Positions 54,620 through 63,339 of a DNA stretch of 64,000 nt are shown in pieces; position 1 is the first letter of the stretch; each line of letters starts with the position of its first letter. The stretch comes from Nocardioides caeni (GTDB lineage Bacteria > Actinomycetota > Actinomycetes > Propionibacteriales > Nocardioidaceae): positions 625,851-689,850 of the forward strand of contig NZ_STGW01000001.1 in assembly GCF_004912195.1 (NCBI RefSeq), in the 5' to 3' direction. The notes under the pieces were generated by a model that was given only the letters and a program-made list of their open reading frames with translations, did not search any database and had not been told where the DNA came from. The translations under genes were made by a program, and so were the position numbers.

Positions 54620-54622
54620 ACT
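54617..54622 (+). promoter_or_regulatory. -10 box of dxs, overlapping a stop codon
   Basis: TAGACT lies seven bases before the dxs ATG, and its TAG is the stop of the upstream gene. Confidence 0.6.
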
Positions 54623-54629
54623 CGACCCC

Positions 54630-56537
54630 ATGGCAGTCCTCGACACGATCACCGGCCCGCGGGACCTGCGGACCCTCTCCGAGGACGACCTCACCCAGCT
54701 CGCGGCCGAGATCCGCGACCTGATGATCCGCACGGTGGCCACCAACACCGGCCACCTGGGGCCCAACCTCGGCGTGGTCGAGCTGACGCTGGCGATCCAC
54801 CGCACCTTCGACTCGCCGCGCGACAAGATCGTCTTCGACACCGGTCACCAGTCCTACGTCCACAAGCTCGTCACCGGCCGCGCCGGCGACTTCGGCACGT
54901 TGCGCCGTGAGGGCGGCATGAGCGGCTATCCGAGCCAGGCCGAGTCGGGCCACGACCTGGTGGAGAACTCGCACGCGTCGACGGCGCTCAGCTATGCCGA
55001 CGGCATCGCGAAGGCCTTCCGCATCCGCGGCGAGGACCGCCACACGGTCGCCGTCATCGGCGACGGCGCGCTCACCGGCGGCATGGCTTGGGAGGCGCTC
55101 AACAACATCGCGATCGCCGAGGACTCCCGGCTCGTCATCGTCGTCAACGACAACGGCCGCTCCTACACCCCGACGATCGGCGGCCTCGCGACGGCGCTGA
55201 CCAGCCTGCGCACCAACCCGCGCTACGAGCACGTGCTCGATGTCGTGCGCCGCCGTCTCAACGCCGTGCCGGGCGTCGGCCCCGCGGCCTACGACGCCCT
55301 GCACGCCATGAAGAAGGGCCTCAAGGACGCGCTGGCGCCGCAGGGCCTCTTCGAGGACCTCGGCCTCAAGTACGTCGGCCCGGTGGACGGCCACGACCGG
55401 GCAGCGATGGAGCACGCGCTCGGGCAGGCGAAGCGCTTCGGCGGGCCGGTCATCGTCCACGCGATCACCCGGAAGGGCTTCGGCTACGACCCGGCGCTGC
55501 GCCACGAGGCCGACCAGTTCCACGCCCCCGGCCCGTTCGACGTCCAGACGGGCGCGGAGAAGCCGAAGGGTCCGATCTGGACCGACCACTTCGCCGACCA
55601 CATCGTGCAGATCGGCGCCCGCCGCCCCGACATCGTCGGGATCACCGCGGCGATGATGCACCCGGTCGGCCTCGACAAGTTCCAGACCCGCTTTCCCGAG
55701 CGCACCTTCGACGTCGGCATCGCCGAGCAGCACGCCGCGACCTCCGCGGCCGGACTGGCGATGGGCGGCCTGCACCCGGTGTTCGCCGTCTATGCGACCT
55801 TCCTCAACCGGGCCTTCGACCAGGTCCTGATGGACGTCGCACTGCACAAGTGCGGCGTGACGTTCGTGCTCGACCGCTCCGGCGTGACCGGCGACGACGG
55901 CGCCAGCCACAACGGCATGTGGGACATGTCGATCCTCCAGGTGGTGCCGGGCCTGCGCCTGGCGGCGCCGCGTGACGTGACGCGGATGAAGGAGCTCCTC
56001 GACGAGGCCGTCGAGGTCGCCGACGCGCCGACCGTGGTGCGCTTCCCGAAGGGTCCGCCGCCCGACGACATCCCGGCCGTCGGCAAGGCCGGCGGCTGCG
56101 ACGTGCTGGTCCGCGACGGCGCCAAGGACGTCCTGGTCGTCGCGGTGGGCTCGATGGCGACCGTCGCGGTCGATGTCGCGGCGCGCCTGAAGGCCCAGGG
56201 TGTGGGCGTCACGGTGGTGGACCCGCGCTGGGTCAAGCCCGTGGACCCAGCGCTCGTCGACCTGGCCCGTGCCCACCGTCGCGTGGTCACGATCGAGGAC
56301 AATGGCGTCGTCGGAGGCGTCGGAGCCGTGCTGCTGCAGACCCTCACCGCCGAGGGCGTCCGCACACCGGTGCGGCTCCACGGCATCCCCCAGGAGTTCC
56401 TCGACCACGCCAAGCGCGCCGCGATCCTCGAACGGATCGGTCTGACCGCGTCGACCATCGCGCTCGACGTGCTGCACGACATCACGGCCGAGTCGGCCGA
56501 CCCGCGGGCGCTCCTCAATGTCGACGGGCCGCGCTGA
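54630..56537 (+). CDS. dxs: 1-deoxy-D-xylulose-5-phosphate synthase
   Basis: A 635-residue thiamine-diphosphate enzyme, condensing pyruvate with glyceraldehyde-3-phosphate to begin the MEP isoprenoid pathway. [16 protein letters not shown] (about 69-84) carries the essential His. [17 protein letters not shown] (about 148-164) is the ThDP/Mg motif. Others are [24 protein letters not shown] and [20 protein letters not shown]. It follows a leaderless-type -10 box. The lipoprotein metallopeptidase gene begins within its last 20 bases. Confidence 0.97.
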   Translation: MAVLDTITGPRDLRTLSEDDLTQLAAEIRDLMIRTVATNTGHLGPNLGVVELTLAIHRTFDSPRDKIVFDTGHQSYVHKLVTGRAGDFGTLRREGGMSGYPSQAESGHDLVENSHASTALSYADGIAKAFRIRGEDRHTVAVIGDGALTGGMAWEALNNIAIAEDSRLVIVVNDNGRSYTPTIGGLATALTSLRTNPRYEHVLDVVRRRLNAVPGVGPAAYDALHAMKKGLKDALAPQGLFEDLGLKYVGPVDGHDRAAMEHALGQAKRFGGPVIVHAITRKGFGYDPALRHEADQFHAPGPFDVQTGAEKPKGPIWTDHFADHIVQIGARRPDIVGITAAMMHPVGLDKFQTRFPERTFDVGIAEQHAATSAAGLAMGGLHPVFAVYATFLNRAFDQVLMDVALHKCGVTFVLDRSGVTGDDGASHNGMWDMSILQVVPGLRLAAPRDVTRMKELLDEAVEVADAPTVVRFPKGPPPDDIPAVGKAGGCDVLVRDGAKDVLVVAVGSMATVAVDVAARLKAQGVGVTVVDPRWVKPVDPALVDLARAHRRVVTIEDNGVVGGVGAVLLQTLTAEGVRTPVRLHGIPQEFLDHAKRAAILERIGLTASTIALDVLHDITAESADPRALLNVDGPR

Positions 56538-57789
56538 CCTCATCCGGCGAGCGGTCCTCGCGGTGGCGCTGCCGGCGTTGCTGCTGCCGCTGGCCGGCTG
56601 CTCGGACGATCGGCCGCCGCCGACGTACTCCGGCTCCGCCTACGAGGACGTCGCCGTGCTCATGCAGCGCGCGCTCAACCAGCGCGCCCGGGCGGTGACC
56701 TCCGACGACCTCAGCCGCTTCCGTCGCACCCTCGACCGCAGCGACCACGGTCTGGTCGAGGACCAGCAGACCTATTGGGACAACCTGCAGCAGCTGCCGA
56801 TCGGCACCTTCCGCTATCGGGTCGACACCGAGACCATCACCCCCGTCGACGGCACCGACGACTACTGGGCCGAGGTCGTCCTCGCCCTCGAGCTCGTGGG
56901 GTACGACGCCGCGCCGGTGCGCACCCGTGACCGCTTCCGGTTCCGCGTCGATGCGTCGGGGGAGCGGATGCTCGTCGCCTCGACCACCGACTTCGACTGG
57001 GAGACCGACCACCCGGGCAATGCGCAGCCGTGGGACCTGCAGGAGATCGAGGTGGAGGAGCGGGGTGGGGTCCTCGGGATCTTCGACGACACCACGATCG
57101 GGGACGCCGACGCGGTCATCCTCGCCGCATCGAACGGACGCTACGACGTCCGCTCCGTCGTCGGCTCGGGGGACGACCCGGTGGGCGACCGCGGTGTCGT
57201 GGTCTATGCGGTGCAGGACCCGACCTTCCTGCGCGGTCTGGCGGGCCAGACGGTCGGGGACCCTGATCGTGCGGACGGGCTCACGATCGCCGTGCCGGTC
57301 GACCAGCGTGCGGCCGGACGGGGGACCGCTTCCTATCGCGTCTTCCTCAACGCCCGCATCCTCGACGAGTCGCCCGACGTGCTGGGCCGGCTGGTGCGCC
57401 ACGAGCTCACCCACGCGACGCTCGGTGCACGGGGCCGCGGCGCTCCGCTGTGGCTCACCGAGGGCCTGGCGGAGTACGTCTCGGTCCGGCCGATGGCACC
57501 CGCGAAGCGCCGGCTCCCGGCCAGCGCCCTGAGCATCGGGACGACGGCGACCGACCTGCCGGGTGACGCAGAGTTCGCGAGCGCCGACGCCGAGGCCTGG
57601 TATGCCGTGTCGTGGTGGGTGTGCGAATACGTCGCCACGTCCTACGGCCCCGACGTCCTCCTGCTGCTCCTCGACCGGCTGGCTGGTGGTGCCGCGCAGG
57701 AAGGGGTGCTGGGAGAGGTGCTCGGACTGACGGGACCGCAGCTCGCCCAGCGGGGGGTCGCGCTGATGGAGACGACCTACGGCAGCTGA
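56518..57789 (+). CDS. Lipoprotein with a zinc-metallopeptidase (HExxH) domain
   Basis: A 423-residue exported lipoprotein. The signal peptide ([19 protein letters not shown]) ends in the lipobox LAGC with C28. An alpha/beta region (about 40-270) resembles a nuclear-transport-factor-like or propeptide segment. A gluzincin-type catalytic site follows: H295-E296-L-T-H299 in [12 protein letters not shown], and 16-20 residues later EGLAEYV with the third ligand Glu. This is peptidase-MA-like and would act at the outer face of the membrane. Its ATG lies inside the end of dxs (20-base overlap). Substrate and physiological role are unknown. Confidence 0.88.
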   Translation: MSTGRADLIRRAVLAVALPALLLPLAGCSDDRPPPTYSGSAYEDVAVLMQRALNQRARAVTSDDLSRFRRTLDRSDHGLVEDQQTYWDNLQQLPIGTFRYRVDTETITPVDGTDDYWAEVVLALELVGYDAAPVRTRDRFRFRVDASGERMLVASTTDFDWETDHPGNAQPWDLQEIEVEERGGVLGIFDDTTIGDADAVILAASNGRYDVRSVVGSGDDPVGDRGVVVYAVQDPTFLRGLAGQTVGDPDRADGLTIAVPVDQRAAGRGTASYRVFLNARILDESPDVLGRLVRHELTHATLGARGRGAPLWLTEGLAEYVSVRPMAPAKRRLPASALSIGTTATDLPGDAEFASADAEAWYAVSWWVCEYVATSYGPDVLLLLLDRLAGGAAQEGVLGEVLGLTGPQLAQRGVALMETTYGS

Positions 57790-57800
57790 TCCGGCACCAC

Positions 57801-57806
57801 TAGGCT
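57801..57806 (+). promoter_or_regulatory. -10 box of the PAC2 gene
   Basis: TAGGCT lies six bases before the GTG at 57813. Confidence 0.6.
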
Positions 57807-57812
57807 TGCCAC

Positions 57813-58769
57813 GTGACTTCGCCGATCCGCCTCGTCCACATCGTCGACGAGGTGCCCGAGCTGGCCGAGGTCGAGCGGCTGCCCATGGTGGTGGCGCTCG
57901 ACGGTTTCCTCGACGCCGGCAACGCCGGGGCGCTCGCCGCCCGTCACCTGGTCCGCACCGGCGCCTCCACGCCGGACGGCGGTGGGGTGGTCGTGGCGAC
58001 CTTCGACGTCGACGAGTTCCACGACTATCGAGCACGGCGCCCACCGATGACCTTCGCGCGAGACCACTACGAGGGCTACGACGCCCCGCGGCTCGTGGTG
58101 CGGTTGCTGCACGACGCTTGCGGGGCGCCGTATCTCCTGCTCCACGGTCCGGAGCCCGACATCCGCTGGGAGGCCTTCTGCCGGGCGGTCCTCGAGGTCG
58201 TCGACCGCTTCTCCGTCAGCCTGGTCGTCTCGATGGGGTCGGTCCCGATGGCGGTGCCGCACACGCGCCCCATCGCGATCACCCACCACGCCAACAACCC
58301 GGACCTGTTGACCGGCACCAGCCCGTGGCGGGGCGAGCTGCGGGTGCCGAGCAGTGCCCAGGCGCTGCTCGAGGTGCGCCTGGGCGAGTGGGGTCGCGAT
58401 GCGCAGGGCTTCGTCGCCCACGTGCCGCACTACCTCGCGCAGCTCGACTACCCGCGTGCCTCCAAGGCCCTGCTGGAGCAGGTCGAGATCGCGAGTCGGC
58501 TCACCATCGACCTCGACGACCTGGGGGTCGCCGCGGACGAGCGCGAGGAGGAGATCGCCCGCTACCTCTCGGCCAATGCGGAGGTGCAGGACGTGGTCAC
58601 GGCCCTCGAGCAGCAGTACGACACCTTCGCTCGCGCGGAGGAGGAGGGACGCAGCCTCCTCGCCGAGGACGAGCCGCTGCCCACCGGCGAGGACCTGGGC
58701 CGGCAGTTCGAGCAGTTCCTCGCCGGGCTGGAGGGGCCCGACGAGGGCCAGGGAGGAAGTCCCCGATGA
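57813..58769 (+). CDS. PAC2-family protein
   Basis: A 318-residue member of the PAC2 (proteasome assembly chaperone 2-like) superfamily. It shows MVVALDGFLDAGNAGALAARHL, VVATFDVDEFHDYRARRPPM, LLLHGPEPDIRWEAFC, VVSMGSVPMAVPHTRPIAIT and a helical tail with EEEIARYLSANAEVQDVV. Actinobacteria with a proteasome carry such genes, but a chaperone role has not been shown for them, so this is a fold assignment only. GTG start after a leaderless-type -10 box. It overlaps tesB by ATGA and is probably co-transcribed with it. Confidence 0.9.
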   Translation: MTSPIRLVHIVDEVPELAEVERLPMVVALDGFLDAGNAGALAARHLVRTGASTPDGGGVVVATFDVDEFHDYRARRPPMTFARDHYEGYDAPRLVVRLLHDACGAPYLLLHGPEPDIRWEAFCRAVLEVVDRFSVSLVVSMGSVPMAVPHTRPIAITHHANNPDLLTGTSPWRGELRVPSSAQALLEVRLGEWGRDAQGFVAHVPHYLAQLDYPRASKALLEQVEIASRLTIDLDDLGVAADEREEEIARYLSANAEVQDVVTALEQQYDTFARAEEEGRSLLAEDEPLPTGEDLGRQFEQFLAGLEGPDEGQGGSPR

Positions 58770-59635
58770 CCGATGCGACCCGCAAGCTCGTCGACCTGCT
58801 CGACCTGGAGCACCTCGACGTCGACCTGTTCCGTGGCAAGCAGCCCGAGACGATCCGGCAGCGTGTCTATGGCGGGCAGGTCGCGGCGCAGGCGCTGATC
58901 GCCGCCGAGCGCACCGTGGACCCGGAGTTCCACGTGCACTCGCTGCACTCCTACTTCCTGCTGCCCGGCGACTACCAGGTGCCGATCATCTACGACGTGG
59001 AGCGGATCCGCGACGGGCGGTCCTTCGCGACCCGGCGCGTCGTGGCCCGCCAGCACGGCCGGGCGATCTACTACCAGACCCTCAACTTCCAGCGTCCGGA
59101 GGAGGGCTTCGAGCACCAGGACGCGATGCCGACGGTGAAGTCGCCCGAGGAGGGCTTCAACCTGCTCGAGATCATCGAGCAGCGCGGCGCCGACGCCGGC
59201 CTGGCCCAGGAGTGGGCGGCGGTCGACGTCCGGTGGCTCGGCAACTCCCGGCACGGTGGTCTGGAGCCCGACGAGGCGCGCCCCTCCCGCACCCAGTTGT
59301 GGCTGCGGATCAGTGGCGGGCTCTCCGACGACCCGATCGAGCACCTCGCGATGTTCACCTACGCCAGCGACATCAGCCTGCTGGGGTCCGCGCTGGCTGC
59401 GCACCCGACCGACCCGGGCAAGGTGCAGATGGCCTCGCTCGACCACACCATCTGGTTCCACCGGCCGTTCCGCGCCGACGAGTGGTGGCTCTATGACCAG
59501 TGGTCGCCCTCGGCGGGCGGTGGACGCGGCCTCTGCCTGGGCCGGGTCTATGCCCAGGACGGGACCCTGGTCGCCACGGTGGCGCAGGAGGGCCTGATCC
59601 GTCCGCGCGAGGACCTCGACCGTCCGCACGGATGA
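58766..59635 (+). CDS. tesB: Acyl-CoA thioesterase II
   Basis: A 289-residue double-hotdog thioesterase, hydrolysing medium- and long-chain acyl-CoA. The hallmarks are RVYGGQVAAQALIAAERTV, VHSLHSYFLLPGD, GRSFATRRVVARQHGRAIYY, the catalytic-site region LAMFTYASDISLL (Asp), and MASLDHTIWFHRPFRADEWW near the end. The ATG at 58766 has GGAGG at 58752-58756 and shares the ATGA overlap with the PAC2 stop. A hairpin terminator separates it from the convergent htdX gene. Confidence 0.95.
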   Translation: MTDATRKLVDLLDLEHLDVDLFRGKQPETIRQRVYGGQVAAQALIAAERTVDPEFHVHSLHSYFLLPGDYQVPIIYDVERIRDGRSFATRRVVARQHGRAIYYQTLNFQRPEEGFEHQDAMPTVKSPEEGFNLLEIIEQRGADAGLAQEWAAVDVRWLGNSRHGGLEPDEARPSRTQLWLRISGGLSDDPIEHLAMFTYASDISLLGSALAAHPTDPGKVQMASLDHTIWFHRPFRADEWWLYDQWSPSAGGGRGLCLGRVYAQDGTLVATVAQEGLIRPREDLDRPHG

Positions 59636-59643
59636 CTCGACAC

Positions 59644-59677
59644 CGAGGGCCGGCCACCCCGCGGTGACCGGCCCTCG
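59644..59677. terminator. Bidirectional hairpin between tesB and htdX
   Basis: Ten perfect pairs (59644-59653 with 59668-59677); CACC/GGTG can pair inside the loop. It lies between convergent genes and has no T-run. Confidence 0.65.
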
Positions 59678-59699
59678 ACGTACGTGCGACGGGTGAGCG

Positions 59700-60569
59700 T
59701 CAGAGCGCCGTCGTGCGTCCCAGCAGGTGGATCGTGTCCGAGCCGGCCTTGGTGAGCGAGAACGCCTGGCCCTCGGCGGTCGGCCGGCAGCCGAACGCGA
59801 CCGTGGACGGCAGGAAGGTCGGCTTGCGGAAGGACGCGTCGACCTTGACCGCGTCCGGCAGTCGGTTCTCGATGGCGGCGACGCTGCGGGCCATCGTCCA
59901 GTAGCCGTGGGCGATCTGGCGCTTGAAGCCCAGCGCCTTGGCCGTCGGCGCGGTCAGGTGGATCGGGTTGATGTCGCCGGACACCGCGCCGTACTTGCGC
60001 CCCAGGTTGGCCGGCAGCCTCCAGGTCACCGGACCGGCGGGGACCCGCTCGTAGGTGTCGGGCCACTCGGCGTCGGGGTTGCGCCGACCGCGGCTGAGGT
60101 AGGCCGAGGTCTCCTCCCAGACCAGCTCGCCGTCGATGGTCCCGGCCGTCTTGAACAGGAAGATGGTGCCGGCCGGGTGCGGGACGCCCTCGCCGACGCT
60201 CATCTCGACGGCCAGCGTCTCGCCGAAGGCGATCGGCCGGTGCTGGGAGATCGAGTTGTCGAGGTGCACCATGCCCATCGCCGGCGCCGGGAAGCTGCGG
60301 TCGGCCAGCGCCTTGAGCTGCAGCGGGAACGACAGCATGTGCGGGTAGGGCAGCGGGACGACGTCCTTGGGCTCGAAGCCGCAGACCTCGGCGAAGGGCT
60401 CGACCATCTCGCGGGTGATGGTCACCGGCGGGCGGTCGAAGACGAAGCCGTCGTAGCCGCCGACCTTGGCGATGCCGGGCAGCGAGCCGAGCACGGGGAT
60501 CGCCGGCAGGGCGGCTCGGACCAGGTCGCCGACGCCGGACGTGCCGTCGAAGGTCCTCGTGGTCGCCAT
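59700..60569 (-). CDS. htdX: MaoC-family 3-hydroxyacyl-thioester dehydratase, HtdX-like
   Basis: A 289-residue double-hotdog protein with the hydratase-2 motif YGAVSGDINPIHL (193-205; D199 and H204 are the usual catalytic pair) and the following AHGYWTMARS. It should hydrate or dehydrate enoyl/3-hydroxyacyl thioesters in fatty-acid metabolism. The ATG at 60569 lies one base after the fabG4 stop, so the two form an operon. The order htdX-fabG4 divergent from fadA2 matches M. tuberculosis Rv0241c-Rv0243, which supports the name. Confidence 0.91.
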   Translation of the reverse strand: MATTRTFDGTSGVGDLVRAALPAIPVLGSLPGIAKVGGYDGFVFDRPPVTITREMVEPFAEVCGFEPKDVVPLPYPHMLSFPLQLKALADRSFPAPAMGMVHLDNSISQHRPIAFGETLAVEMSVGEGVPHPAGTIFLFKTAGTIDGELVWEETSAYLSRGRRNPDAEWPDTYERVPAGPVTWRLPANLGRKYGAVSGDINPIHLTAPTAKALGFKRQIAHGYWTMARSVAAIENRLPDAVKVDASFRKPTFLPSTVAFGCRPTAEGQAFSLTKAGSDTIHLLGRTTAL

Positions 60570-60570
60570 G

Positions 60571-61905
60571 TCAGGCACCCAGCATCATCTGGCCGCAGAC
60601 CCGGACCACGTTGCCGTTGACGGCGGTGGACGCGGGGGAGGCATACCAGGCGATGGTCTCGGCGACGTCGACCGGCAGGCCGCCCTGCGACATGGCGTTG
60701 AGGCGCTGGCCGACCTCACGGGTGGCGAACGGCACGGCGGCGGTCAGCTGGGTGATGATGAAGCCGGGCGCGACGGCGTTGAGGGTGATGCCGTCGGACA
60801 GCTCGCTGGTCAGCGAGTCGACGAAGCCGATGACGCCCGCCTTGGACGCGGCATAGCTGGTCTGGCCGAGGTTGCCGGCGATGCCGGCGATCGACGCGAC
60901 GCCGATGATGCGGCCGTTGGGGTTGACGACCTTCTGCGCGAGCAGCTCGGCGGTGATCCGCTCGGGCGCCTCGAGGTTGATCTGCAACACCTTGCCGAAG
61001 CGCTCCGGCGTCTGGTTGGCGAGCTTCTTGTCCATCGTCACGCCCGCGTTGTGCACGACGATGTCGACCCCGCCGTGCTTCTCCTTGAGGTGGTGCGCGA
61101 TGCGCTGCGGCGCGTCGGCAGCCGTGATGTCGAGGGTGAGCCAGTCGCCGCCGAGCTCGTTCATCACCTTGACGAGGTCGTCGGCGGCCTGCGGGACGTC
61201 GAGACCGACGATGGTGGCGCCGTCACGGTGCAGCACCCGGGCGATCTCCTCGCCGATGCCGCGGCTCGCACCGGTCACGAAGGCGACCTTGCCGGCCAGC
61301 GGACGGCTCCAGTCCTCGACGCCGGAGGCGTTGGACTCGCCGTGGGCGCCGATCCGCACGACCTGGCCCGACACGTAGGCGGACTTGGGGCTGAGCAGGA
61401 AGCCGAGCGTCGACAGCACCGAGTCCTCGAAGCCCTCGGCGACGTAGACGAGCTGGACGGTGCCGCCCTTGCCGATCTCCTTGCCGACGCTTCGGGTGAA
61501 ACCCTCGAGGGCGCGCTGCGCGACCCGCTCCGAGCCGGTGGTGAGCTCCGGCGGCGTACCGAGGACGACCACGCGGGCGCAGGTGCTGAGGCTGCGCATC
61601 AGGGGGGTGAAGAACTCCTGCAGCGCGACGAGGTCCTCGGTGCTGCTCAGGCCGGTCGCGTCGAAGACGAGGCCCTTGTACCTCTCGCCGTCGACCTGCG
61701 CGGTCGCGGAGGTGATGTCGAGGAGGTCGAGGAGACCGGTGAGGGACTCAGCGAGGCGACCCTTGCCGCCCACGAGCACGGTGCCCTGCACGAGGGGGTC
61801 GCCCGCGGTGTAGCGGTCGAGCTTCACCGGGTTGGGCAGGCCGAGGTTCTTGACGAGCAGCTTGCCGAGGGGAGAGCTCACGAAGCCCTGGTACTTGTCG
61901 GTCAT
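60571..61905 (-). CDS. fabG4: High-molecular-weight 3-oxoacyl-ACP/CoA reductase, FabG4-like
   Basis: A 444-residue reductase in two parts. The N-terminal half (about 1-190) is a Rossmann-like domain lacking a clear catalytic set (VLVGGKGRLAESL, GLVFDATGL). The C-terminal half is a full classical SDR with TGASRGIG (211-218), NAG (286-288), S338, Y351 and K355. That long form defines FabG4-type enzymes, which reduce 3-oxoacyl-CoA or -ACP with NADH. The gene directly precedes htdX and is divergent from fadA2. The 96-base gap contains repeated TGTAACT sequences, possibly operator elements. Confidence 0.94.
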   Translation of the reverse strand: MTDKYQGFVSSPLGKLLVKNLGLPNPVKLDRYTAGDPLVQGTVLVGGKGRLAESLTGLLDLLDITSATAQVDGERYKGLVFDATGLSSTEDLVALQEFFTPLMRSLSTCARVVVLGTPPELTTGSERVAQRALEGFTRSVGKEIGKGGTVQLVYVAEGFEDSVLSTLGFLLSPKSAYVSGQVVRIGAHGESNASGVEDWSRPLAGKVAFVTGASRGIGEEIARVLHRDGATIVGLDVPQAADDLVKVMNELGGDWLTLDITAADAPQRIAHHLKEKHGGVDIVVHNAGVTMDKKLANQTPERFGKVLQINLEAPERITAELLAQKVVNPNGRIIGVASIAGIAGNLGQTSYAASKAGVIGFVDSLTSELSDGITLNAVAPGFIITQLTAAVPFATREVGQRLNAMSQGGLPVDVAETIAWYASPASTAVNGNVVRVCGQMMLGA

Positions 61906-61912
61906 GACACCA

Positions 61913-61931
61913 TGTAACTAGATGTGTAACT
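61913..61931. promoter_or_regulatory. Direct repeat between fabG4 and fadA2
   Basis: TGTAACT occurs at 61913-61919 and 61925-61931, 12 bases apart start to start, just upstream of the fabG4 ATG. The AT-rich segment probably holds the fabG4 promoter and a regulator site. Confidence 0.4.
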
Positions 61932-62001
61932 CTGAGTCCACATTTCGTGATCTGGCCCTCAAGCGCTTCCGCGCGGCGGGCCTCGCTGTGAGGATGGAAA
62001 C

Positions 62002-63282
62002 ATGGCAGACAACGTTCGTCGGGCCGCCGTCATCGGTGGCAACCGCATCCCCTTCGCCCGCTCCAACGGCGCCTACGCCACCGCCTCCAACCAGGAGATG
62101 TTCACGGCCGCGCTCGACGGTCTCGTCGCGCGCTACGGCCTCGAGGGCGAGCGCATCGGCGAGGTCGCCGGCGGCGCCGTGCTCAAGCACAGCCGTGACT
62201 TCAACCTGATCCGCGAGTCGGTGCTCAGCACCCGCCTCGCGCCGGAGACCGCCGCGGTCGACCTGCAGCAGGCCTGCGGCACCGGTCTCCAGGCGATCAA
62301 CTACGTCGCCAACAAGATCAAGCTCGGCCAGATCGACTCCGGCATCGGCGGCGGCGTGGACACCACCTCCGACGCCCCGATCGCGATCAGCGAGAAGCTG
62401 CGCAAGAAGCTGATCCAGCTCAACAACGCGCGCAGCACCAAGGACCGCCTCGCGATCCTCGCGACCATCCGCCCCGGCGACATCGGCCTGGCGATCCCGT
62501 CCAACGGCGAGCCGCGCACCCGCCTGTCGATGGGCGAGCACCAGGCGCTCACCGCGCTGGAGTGGCAGATCACCCGCGAGGCCCAGGACGAGCTGGCCGT
62601 CACGTCCCACCACAACCTCGCGGCGTCGTACGACGAGGGCTGGCAGGACGACCTGATCACGCCGTTCCGCGGCCTGGAGCGCGACAACAACCTGCGCGCC
62701 GACTCCTCGCTGGAGAAGCTCGCCAAGCTCAAGCCGGTCTTCGGCAAGGGCGAGGCGGCGACGATGACCGCTGCCAACTCGACCCCGCTGACCGACGGCG
62801 CCTCCGCCGTCCTGCTCGGCACCGACGAGTGGGCCGAGGCGCACGGTCTCGAGGTGCTCGCCTACTTCGTCGACTCCGAGGTCGCGGCTGTCGACTTCGT
62901 CAACGGCGCGGAGGGCCTGCTGATGGCTCCGGCCTATGCGGTCCCGCGGATGCTCGAGCGCAACGGCCTGACCCTGCAGGACTTCGACTACTACGAGATC
63001 CACGAGGCGTTCGCGTCGCAGGTGCTCTCCACCCTCGCCGCTTGGGAGAGCCCGGTCTTCTGCAAGGAGCGCCTGGGCCTGGACGCCCCGCTCGGCTCGA
63101 TCGACCGCGCCAAGCTCAACGTCAAGGGCTCCTCGCTCGCCGCGGGCCACCCGTTCTCGGCGACCGGCGGCCGCATCGTCGCCAACACGGCCAAGCTGCT
63201 CAAGGCCAACGGCGGCGGTCGCGCGCTGATCTCGGTCTGCGCAGCCGGCGGCCAGGGCGTCGTCGCGATCGTGGAGCGCTGA
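62002..63282 (+). CDS. fadA2: Acetyl-CoA acyltransferase (thiolase), FadA2-like
   Basis: A 426-residue thiolase. C92 in DLQQACGTGLQA is the acyl-accepting Cys. H334 in YEIHEAFASQVL, H383 in AAGHPFSATGGR and C413 in CAAGGQGV complete the active site. It catalyses the thiolytic step of beta-oxidation or the reverse condensation. The ATG at 62002 lies six bases after GAGGAT, a variant of the -10 pattern found at other genes here. Position and direction relative to fabG4-htdX match mycobacterial fadA2 (Rv0243). Confidence 0.95.
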   Translation: MADNVRRAAVIGGNRIPFARSNGAYATASNQEMFTAALDGLVARYGLEGERIGEVAGGAVLKHSRDFNLIRESVLSTRLAPETAAVDLQQACGTGLQAINYVANKIKLGQIDSGIGGGVDTTSDAPIAISEKLRKKLIQLNNARSTKDRLAILATIRPGDIGLAIPSNGEPRTRLSMGEHQALTALEWQITREAQDELAVTSHHNLAASYDEGWQDDLITPFRGLERDNNLRADSSLEKLAKLKPVFGKGEAATMTAANSTPLTDGASAVLLGTDEWAEAHGLEVLAYFVDSEVAAVDFVNGAEGLLMAPAYAVPRMLERNGLTLQDFDYYEIHEAFASQVLSTLAAWESPVFCKERLGLDAPLGSIDRAKLNVKGSSLAAGHPFSATGGRIVANTAKLLKANGGGRALISVCAAGGQGVVAIVER

Positions 63283-63302
63283 GCGCCCCGCTGAACCACT
63301 GG

Positions 63303-63338
63303 AGCGGCCCGTCCGGAGAGATCCGGGCGGGCCGTTTC
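63303..63338. terminator. Terminator between fadA2 and the TetR gene
   Basis: A stem of 13 pairs with one G-U (63305-63317 with 63322-63334) and the loop GAGA can be extended by two pairs and runs into TTT. It lies between convergent genes and can serve fadA2. Confidence 0.75.
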
Positions 63339-63339
63339 G

